From: JAEZKC01 sp046546375
GTDB lineage: Bacteria > Fibrobacterota > Chitinivibrionia > Chitinivibrionales > Chitinispirillaceae
Length of the DNA stretch: 64,000 nucleotides
Assembly (NCBI GenBank): GCA_046546375.1
Contig: JBKGXV010000006.1
Location: 17,137-81,136, forward strand
Reading direction: 5' to 3'
The notes under the pieces are model-generated. The model saw only the letters and a list, made by a program, of their open reading frames with translations. It ran no database searches and was not told the origin of the DNA. Within the stretch, counting starts at the first letter, position 1. Each line of letters starts with the position of its first letter. Position numbers and translations under genes: made by a program. Shown one piece after another: positions 59,577 to 64,000 of the stretch.

Positions 59577-60470
59577 TTACCTGGATTCCTTTCCCTTCCC
59601 GCTCTGTCCGGTTTTTTCATAAAAAAACTCCGCAGCATCGATCACCCAGCGGGAGGCTTTGTGACTCCTGTACCGTTTGTTTTGTATGAAAAACGTGGGA
59701 GTCACCTGAACACCGTTTCTCTTTGCTTCCCTGCGCGATTCTAAAATCCGGCCTTTAAGTTCTTTATCACCCAGCAGTTTTCCGAATTTTTTCCTGTCCA
59801 GACCCAGACTGTCCGCGATGGCTGTCATATTCTTTTCCGTGGGACGACCGCGCTGCTTTTCCATAATCAGCAGAAAATCGGAAAAGCGGCCCATCCTGTG
59901 TGCTGCCTCAAGAGCCCTGTCGCCGATTCCCGTAGTAAGCGGCTTCGCCAGCAGTCTCGCTTTTCCCTTGAGCGGCCCTTCGGTCACTGCGGCGTAAAGC
60001 TCTTTATAGGTGAACTTGCACATGGGACAGTTTGCAGAATAGTACTCGGTAATGATAACCGGGGCATCCGGGTCTCCCGAGGTCGGCCAGCGGGCTGTAT
60101 CAATCTGGAACGTGCTGTCTGAAGTCAGAGAAAGATACCTCTTCTTCAATGCTTCAGCTATTTTTTCATCACTGCTTCTTCTCAAGCCCTTCATCCAGGT
60201 AGTGAAGTTCATAAGCCGGTCAGCTATTTCGCAGTCGGGCTTTTTTTCGACACACCTGGAAAGAGTCGTGGAACAGCATTCGGCCACATGAAAATTACCG
60301 TGAAGCGAATCCAGAAACTCCTGACCGGGACCCGCATGCGCAGTGGACCAGGGTACCAGGAGACAGAAAAACAACAGAACAGAAAAAAAACGCAGAAGAG
60401 TTGAAAGCAGGCGCTGAACGCTGAACCCCCATCTCTTAGCTTCATTGCCAAACGTTATCATTGGATTCAA
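59577..60470 (-). CDS. Secreted DsbA-like thioredoxin-fold protein
   Basis: A 297-residue protein with a signal peptide (RFFSVLLFFCLLVPWSTAHA, cleavage near 46), a Cys-rich N-terminal region (AECCSTTLSRCVEKKPDC, five Cys) and a DsbA-type thioredoxin domain (about 125-285) with the active-site CPMC and cis-Pro in VTPTFFI. It probably forms or isomerises disulfides in the periplasm. No DsbB or DsbD partner is nearby. The Cys-rich segment is not part of the standard DsbA domain and might bind metal or redox partners. Start at 60470 or at the ATG nine bases later. Confidence 0.85.
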   Translation of the reverse strand: MNPMITFGNEAKRWGFSVQRLLSTLLRFFSVLLFFCLLVPWSTAHAGPGQEFLDSLHGNFHVAECCSTTLSRCVEKKPDCEIADRLMNFTTWMKGLRRSSDEKIAEALKKRYLSLTSDSTFQIDTARWPTSGDPDAPVIITEYYSANCPMCKFTYKELYAAVTEGPLKGKARLLAKPLTTGIGDRALEAAHRMGRFSDFLLIMEKQRGRPTEKNMTAIADSLGLDRKKFGKLLGDKELKGRILESRREAKRNGVQVTPTFFIQNKRYRSHKASRWVIDAAEFFYEKTGQSGKGKESR

Positions 60471-60530
60471 AACCCCTAATTATTATCTTACATTCACCAG
60501 TAACCTAAAAATACGGAGTGTACAGTACCA

Positions 60531-62846
60531 ATGCCAATGAATATTGCTCAACAGCTTGTAATCGAGTTCAGTCTTAAGGACTTTCAAGTCAAAAATACAC
60601 TAGAACTGTTCGATGAGGGGGCCACCGTTCCCTTTATTGCCCGCTATCGCAAGGAGCGCACGGGGTCACTGGATGAAATCCAGATCCGCGATCTTCAGCA
60701 CCGTTATACCTACTATAAGGAACTCGAGGAGCGCCGGGAAACCATTCTCGAGAGTATCCGTTCGCAGGGAAAACTCACCCCCGAGCTGGAAAAGAAGATC
60801 AAGGACACGCTGAGCAAAACTGAGCTGGAGGACCTTTACCTTCCCTATAAACCCAAGCGCACCACTCGTGCAACCAAGGCCAAGGATGCGGGACTTGAGC
60901 CTCTGGCCGATTGGCTCTATGAGCTCACAGAACCGCAAGCTGATCCTCTGGCCAAGGCAAACGAGTTTCTCAATTCCGAAAAAGGTATCGATACACCTCA
61001 GAAGGCGATTCAGGGCGCCAAGGATATTTTAGCGGAGCGGCTTTCCGATGATGCCGATATCCGCAAGTGGATGAGGGAGCTGGCTTCTGATGAAGGAGAA
61101 CTGGTAAGTGCGGTCAAAAAGGACTTCGAAAAGCAGAAGACAAAATTCGAGATGTACTATGAATACAGGGAGAAGGTGACCTCGCTTCCCTCCCACCGGA
61201 TACTGGCCATGCTCAGAGGAGAGCGGGAAAAGGTGCTCAGGTTGTCACTGGAGATACCTTCCGAGACGGTAATAAACCGCCTCGATACAATTCTTGTGAA
61301 GCATCCCGAAAGCGCTGCAGCGCCGCTGCTCAGGGAGGCTGCCGCCGATTCTTATAACAGGCTACTTCTGCCCGCAACCGAAACCGAGATCCGCAAAGAG
61401 ATCCGCGACAGGGCAGAGGATGAAGCTTTCAAGGTGTTCGGTGATAACCTTGAGGCTCTGCTTCTCGCTCCTCCAGCGGGAAGAAAGCCGGTTATCGGGG
61501 TTGACCCGGGCTTCAGGACCGGATGCAAGGTCGTGGTGGTGGATGACACGGGGAAGTTTGTCGAGAACACCACTATCTACCCTCATGAACCGCAGAAGGA
61601 GGTGGGGAAATCCCGTGCTATTATTCTTGATCTGGTAAAAAAACACAACATTCGGCTTATCGCCACCGGAAACGGAACCGCCAGCCGGGAAACGGATGAA
61701 TTCCTGCGCTCGGCAATCAGGGAGATCCCCAAAGAGGACCGTCCGTTGAGTGTTATTGTCAACGAGGCCGGGGCCAGCGTGTACAGCGCAAGTGATGTCG
61801 CCATCAAGGAGTTTCCTGATCTTGACCTTACTGTGAGAGGGGCTATTTCCATCGCCCGCCGTCTTCAGGACCCTCTCTCCGAGCTGGTGAAAATCGATCC
61901 CAAATCAATCGGGGTGGGGCAGTACCAGCATGATGTCAATCAGACCAGGCTCAGGGATTCTCTTGATGAAGTGGTGGAGAGCTGTGTCAATCGGGTGGGA
62001 GTGGATATCAACCTGGCATCCGAGGAGCTGCTCAAGTACGTTTCAGGTCTCAACCGGCTTATCGCGGCGAACATTGTCAGTTACCGCAATGAAAAGGGCG
62101 CATTTTCTTCCCGTAAGGAGCTTCTGAAGGTCCCCGGGCTGGGGGAGAAGAAGTTCCAGCTGTCGGCGGGCTTTCTGCGGATCCCGGGCGGTGAGAATCC
62201 TCTGGACAACTCGGCAGTGCATCCGGAGAGATACGATCTGGTGCAGAAGATGGCATCGGAGCTCAAGGCCACGGTGCATGATCTCGTCGGTAACGCCACA
62301 CTTCTGCGTTCCATCAATAAAAAGAATTTCGTTTCCGAAGATGTGGGGCTGCCCACCATCGAGGACATTCTTTCGGAGCTGGAGAAGCCGGGAAGGGACC
62401 CCAGAGCCGAATTCCGTTACGCCCGTTTTAACGAGGAGGTGACCGAGATAAGCGATCTCAAGGAGGGGATGCTTCTTGAGGGAACCGTGACCAATGTCAC
62501 CAATTTCGGAGCGTTTGTGGATATCGGGGTTCACCAGGACGGACTTGTGCACATTTCGGAGCTTTCCAACACCTTTGTTTCCGATCCCAGGACGGTGGTG
62601 AAGGTGGGTCAGGTGGTGAAGGTGCGGGTATTGAGTGTGGATGCGCAGCTCAAAAGAATCGCTCTTTCCATGAAACTCGAGGGCGAAGGCGGTGGCGCAC
62701 CCAGGCCCAGAAAGGGGCAGCACAAAAAGCCCGAACCCAAGAAGTCCACAACGAGGGATCTTCAGGAGAAGTTCGGAAAGGGCAAGGGTGAGAAGAAGCT
62801 CAAGACGGTGAAGCCCAAGATTAATATCAGGCGGCTTCTGCCGTAG
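60531..62846 (+). CDS. tex: Tex-family S1 RNA-binding transcription accessory protein
   Basis: A 771-residue nucleic-acid-binding protein related to Spt6. Domains: N-terminal helical part (TGSLDEIQIRDL), the YqgF-type domain (VIGVDPGFRTGCKVVVVDDTG), a double HhH (GVDINLASEELLKYVSGLNRLIA to KVPGLGEKKFQLSAGFLRIP) and an S1 domain (about 650-720: GMLLEGTVTNVTNFGAFVDIG). The C-terminus is Lys-rich. Length is normal for Tex (about 770). The ATG follows a 60-base gap from the divergent dsbA-like gene. Confidence 0.95.
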   Translation: MPMNIAQQLVIEFSLKDFQVKNTLELFDEGATVPFIARYRKERTGSLDEIQIRDLQHRYTYYKELEERRETILESIRSQGKLTPELEKKIKDTLSKTELEDLYLPYKPKRTTRATKAKDAGLEPLADWLYELTEPQADPLAKANEFLNSEKGIDTPQKAIQGAKDILAERLSDDADIRKWMRELASDEGELVSAVKKDFEKQKTKFEMYYEYREKVTSLPSHRILAMLRGEREKVLRLSLEIPSETVINRLDTILVKHPESAAAPLLREAAADSYNRLLLPATETEIRKEIRDRAEDEAFKVFGDNLEALLLAPPAGRKPVIGVDPGFRTGCKVVVVDDTGKFVENTTIYPHEPQKEVGKSRAIILDLVKKHNIRLIATGNGTASRETDEFLRSAIREIPKEDRPLSVIVNEAGASVYSASDVAIKEFPDLDLTVRGAISIARRLQDPLSELVKIDPKSIGVGQYQHDVNQTRLRDSLDEVVESCVNRVGVDINLASEELLKYVSGLNRLIAANIVSYRNEKGAFSSRKELLKVPGLGEKKFQLSAGFLRIPGGENPLDNSAVHPERYDLVQKMASELKATVHDLVGNATLLRSINKKNFVSEDVGLPTIEDILSELEKPGRDPRAEFRYARFNEEVTEISDLKEGMLLEGTVTNVTNFGAFVDIGVHQDGLVHISELSNTFVSDPRTVVKVGQVVKVRVLSVDAQLKRIALSMKLEGEGGGAPRPRKGQHKKPEPKKSTTRDLQEKFGKGKGEKKLKTVKPKINIRRLLP

Positions 62847-62908
62847 ATCTTTGCTGACGCTAGCCGCAAAGGACTCTTCTCGTATTCGAGATGTTTGTAT
62901 TGAAACGG

Positions 62909-62934
62909 CCGTCCCGATTTCAGATTCGGGGCGG
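62909..62934 (+). terminator. Possible terminator after tex
   Basis: CCGTCCCGA (62909-62917) pairs with TCGGGGCGG (62926-62934) across an eight-base loop, one G-U pair. A T-rich tract follows but is not a clean run. Confidence 0.5.
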
Positions 62935-62981
62935 TCTTGGGATCATTCTTTCCTTATTTGTATATCAGCGCGAACATTTTC

Positions 62982-63150
62982 AAAAGCAACTGGTAAAATT
63001 CTCACCGCATTATCTGACTCTCACCGCCTGCTTTTCTATGATCTTCCTGAAGTTCTCTGTGGTGGAAGCCCAATCCACCACATCCACTCGAAACGGTAGA
63101 TCAGATTCCGAAAAGGCTTCCTTGAGATCCGCCAGAGTGAGAATGGGAAG
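62982..63150. repeat. Duplicated segment, copy A, covering the 3' part of the MNT gene
   Basis: This stretch is closely similar to 63850-64000 in the same orientation, allowing for a 19-base gap and a single-base gain in the other copy. It covers the last 141 bases of the MNT gene and 28 bases beyond its stop. Confidence 0.9.
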
Positions 63151-63315
63151 CGGCTTTTCGGTCATGATCACCAGATCAAGATCGGAATTTCTTTCGGTCC
63201 TTCCCTGTACACGTGATCCGAAGGCATGTACCTCATATTCCGGTACATGCTCCTGAAGGATTCGTTTAACCAGGTTCAGTTCCTGAAGGCTTATATCAAT
63301 TTGCATCGGAGTCAT
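63010..63315 (-). CDS. MntA-like antitoxin, minimal nucleotidyltransferase (MNT)
   Basis: A 101-residue MNT-domain protein. The G-S-x10-D-x-D signature is exact: Gly33-Ser34 followed by ten residues and Asp45-x-Asp47 (GSRVQG, NSDLDLVI). Family members of this kind can AMPylate and neutralise their HEPN partner. The ATG at 63315 is used: it shares its A with the partner's stop codon (TGATG), so the pair is coupled. The C-terminal third is duplicated at 63850-64000 in decayed form. Confidence 0.93.
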   Translation of the reverse strand: MTPMQIDISLQELNLVKRILQEHVPEYEVHAFGSRVQGRTERNSDLDLVIMTEKPLPILTLADLKEAFSESDLPFRVDVVDWASTTENFRKIIEKQAVRVR

Positions 63316-63734
63316 CAATTGTTGCGGCGTTCGAGTTCGCTGAGAACATATTGCATATCCTGCTGAAAATCATCAGTAATGGAGAGAATAGCTTCGGCTT
63401 TTTCTTCATCATAGGTATGGCTGGTGATATTACGCATCTCTCTATAGGCCTTAAAGGGCAGCGATTCCTTCACAATCCCGCTTTCCTGGGCAAGTCTGAT
63501 GAGGTCCATGAAATTCATCTCTTTGAGTTCGGAAGGGTTAGCCACGATCTGGGCAAGCTGCCGCTTTATCATCTTGATTCCCAGTTCATAGGTGTATTGG
63601 AAGGCCTGAATGACTGCAGCCCGGAACTGTTCTTTGAGATCTTCATTGTCCAGAGCCAGTTCCGAGTGGTAGAAAGAGAGGCTTTTGTTGAACTGGGCGA
63701 GAGCCTTTTGAAGGGGAGAGAAATCTATGGTCAT
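63315..63734 (-). CDS. HepT-like HEPN toxin
   Basis: A 139-residue HEPN-domain protein of the HI0074/HepT family, known as a ribonuclease toxin. The motif R-x4-H-x-Y is complete: Arg101, His106 and Tyr108 in RNITSHTY. In the characterised MntA-HepT system the Tyr is the AMPylation site that silences the RNase. It starts the two-gene operon with the MNT gene in coupled order toxin-antitoxin. Confidence 0.92.
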   Translation of the reverse strand: MTIDFSPLQKALAQFNKSLSFYHSELALDNEDLKEQFRAAVIQAFQYTYELGIKMIKRQLAQIVANPSELKEMNFMDLIRLAQESGIVKESLPFKAYREMRNITSHTYDEEKAEAILSITDDFQQDMQYVLSELERRNN

Positions 63735-63849
63735 TTGGGTCTGCCTTGGTTTTTGAGGTTCTGGAACAGACGTATTGTGCTTACGATTAAAATAATATTG
63801 CAGTCGTTCGGTATGAAAATGAGAGTGAAAATGGACTGTGGAGAATACG

Positions 63850-64000
63850 AAAAGCTACTGGTAAAATTCTCACAGCCTTATCTGACTCTCACCGCCTGCA
63901 GTTCTCTGTGGTGAAAGCCCAATCCACCACATCCACTCCAAACGGCAGATCAGATTCATGAGAAGGCTTCCTAGAGATCCGCCAGAGTGGGAACGGGAAG
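63850..64000 (-). pseudogene. Decayed partial copy of the MNT antitoxin gene
   Basis: This segment matches the 3' end of the MNT gene and 28 bases past its stop (62982-63150). It has a 19-base deletion (relative to 63032-63050) and a one-base gain; read in the MNT frame it hits a stop (GAT CTC TAG) shortly after TLADL. The copy runs off the window end, so a longer version may continue beyond. Confidence 0.85.

Noticed and set aside
1..64000. Mobile elements, prophage genes, rRNA or tRNA genes
   Set aside because: I saw no transposase, integrase, phage structural gene, tRNA cloverleaf or rRNA sequence; the only duplicated DNA outside genes is the decayed MNT copy.

Overview
The window is a compact, gene-dense stretch of a Gram-negative bacterial chromosome (mid-40s to about 50% G+C by eye). 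KdsB, an MlaE-type permease, a Pal/OmpA lipoprotein and a periplasmic DsbA-like protein imply an outer membrane. The mix of FapA/DUF342, a Pal-like lipoprotein with a proline run, a CesA-like GT2, a GH130 enzyme, bacterial Ku/LigD and a soluble PocR-type histidine kinase would fit the Fibrobacterota/Chitinivibrionia or a nearby FCB lineage, but that is inference. I see no rRNA, tRNA, CRISPR array, prophage or intact insertion sequence.

Region 1 (1-7927, minus strand): adenosine kinase-type PfkB, a one-piece CdaA-YbbR diadenylate cyclase, class I fructose-bisphosphate aldolase, Ku, LigD, and a truncated nucleotidyltransferase that appears to run into a diacylglycerol-kinase-type domain. Ku, LigD and the last gene are tightly packed and look co-transcribed. 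Region 2 (8132-22720, plus strand): a GT4 glycosyltransferase, ThiL, a PilB/GspE ATPase with two MshEN repeats, PcrA/UvrD, GatC, KdsB, a receiver-GAF-HD-GYP regulator, a membrane-anchored ComEA-like protein, PilM- and PilN-like proteins, RsmD, CoaD, a rhomboid protease, and a SpoIIE-type phosphatase domain that has lost its metal ligands, fused to an intact anti-sigma-type kinase domain.

Region 3 (22741-34898): FapA-like protein (minus), then PriA, an LPG-synthase-type flippase-like membrane protein overlapped by a divergent GT5-like glycosyltransferase, a repeat-rich membrane protein with its own promoter, an RlmB-type methyltransferase (minus), 5-formyl-THF cyclo-ligase, a DUF2953 protein and an MlaE permease. 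Region 4 (35011-44341): a small acidic protein, RecG, a CesA-like GT2, DnaK, GH130 (minus), a DHH-DHHA1 phosphoesterase and a DUF2267 protein. Region 5 (44394-53161): a soluble PAS-PocR-GAF histidine kinase, a short RpoD-family sigma factor with a clear promoter and terminator, an NfeD pair, an ArsR/CadC-type regulator with its P1B heavy-metal ATPase, and a small helix-hairpin-helix protein.

Region 6 (53191-64000): PAC2 protein, MsrA, MsrB, an RmlD-like reductase, hemerythrin, a ferritin-like protein, Pal, a small membrane protein, a TIM-barrel isomerase-like protein, DsbA-like protein, Tex, and a HepT/MntA-type HEPN-MNT toxin-antitoxin pair followed at the window edge by a decayed partial copy of the MNT gene. 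Themes are DNA repair and replication restart (Ku, LigD, PcrA, PriA, RecG), type IV pilus/competence parts (PilB, PilM, PilN, ComEA), nucleotide second messengers (CdaA, HD-GYP, MshEN, DHH) and oxidative/metal stress. Most genes are housekeeping; the unusual items are fusions, a degenerate enzyme domain and the toxin-antitoxin locus, not a clear new multi-gene system.
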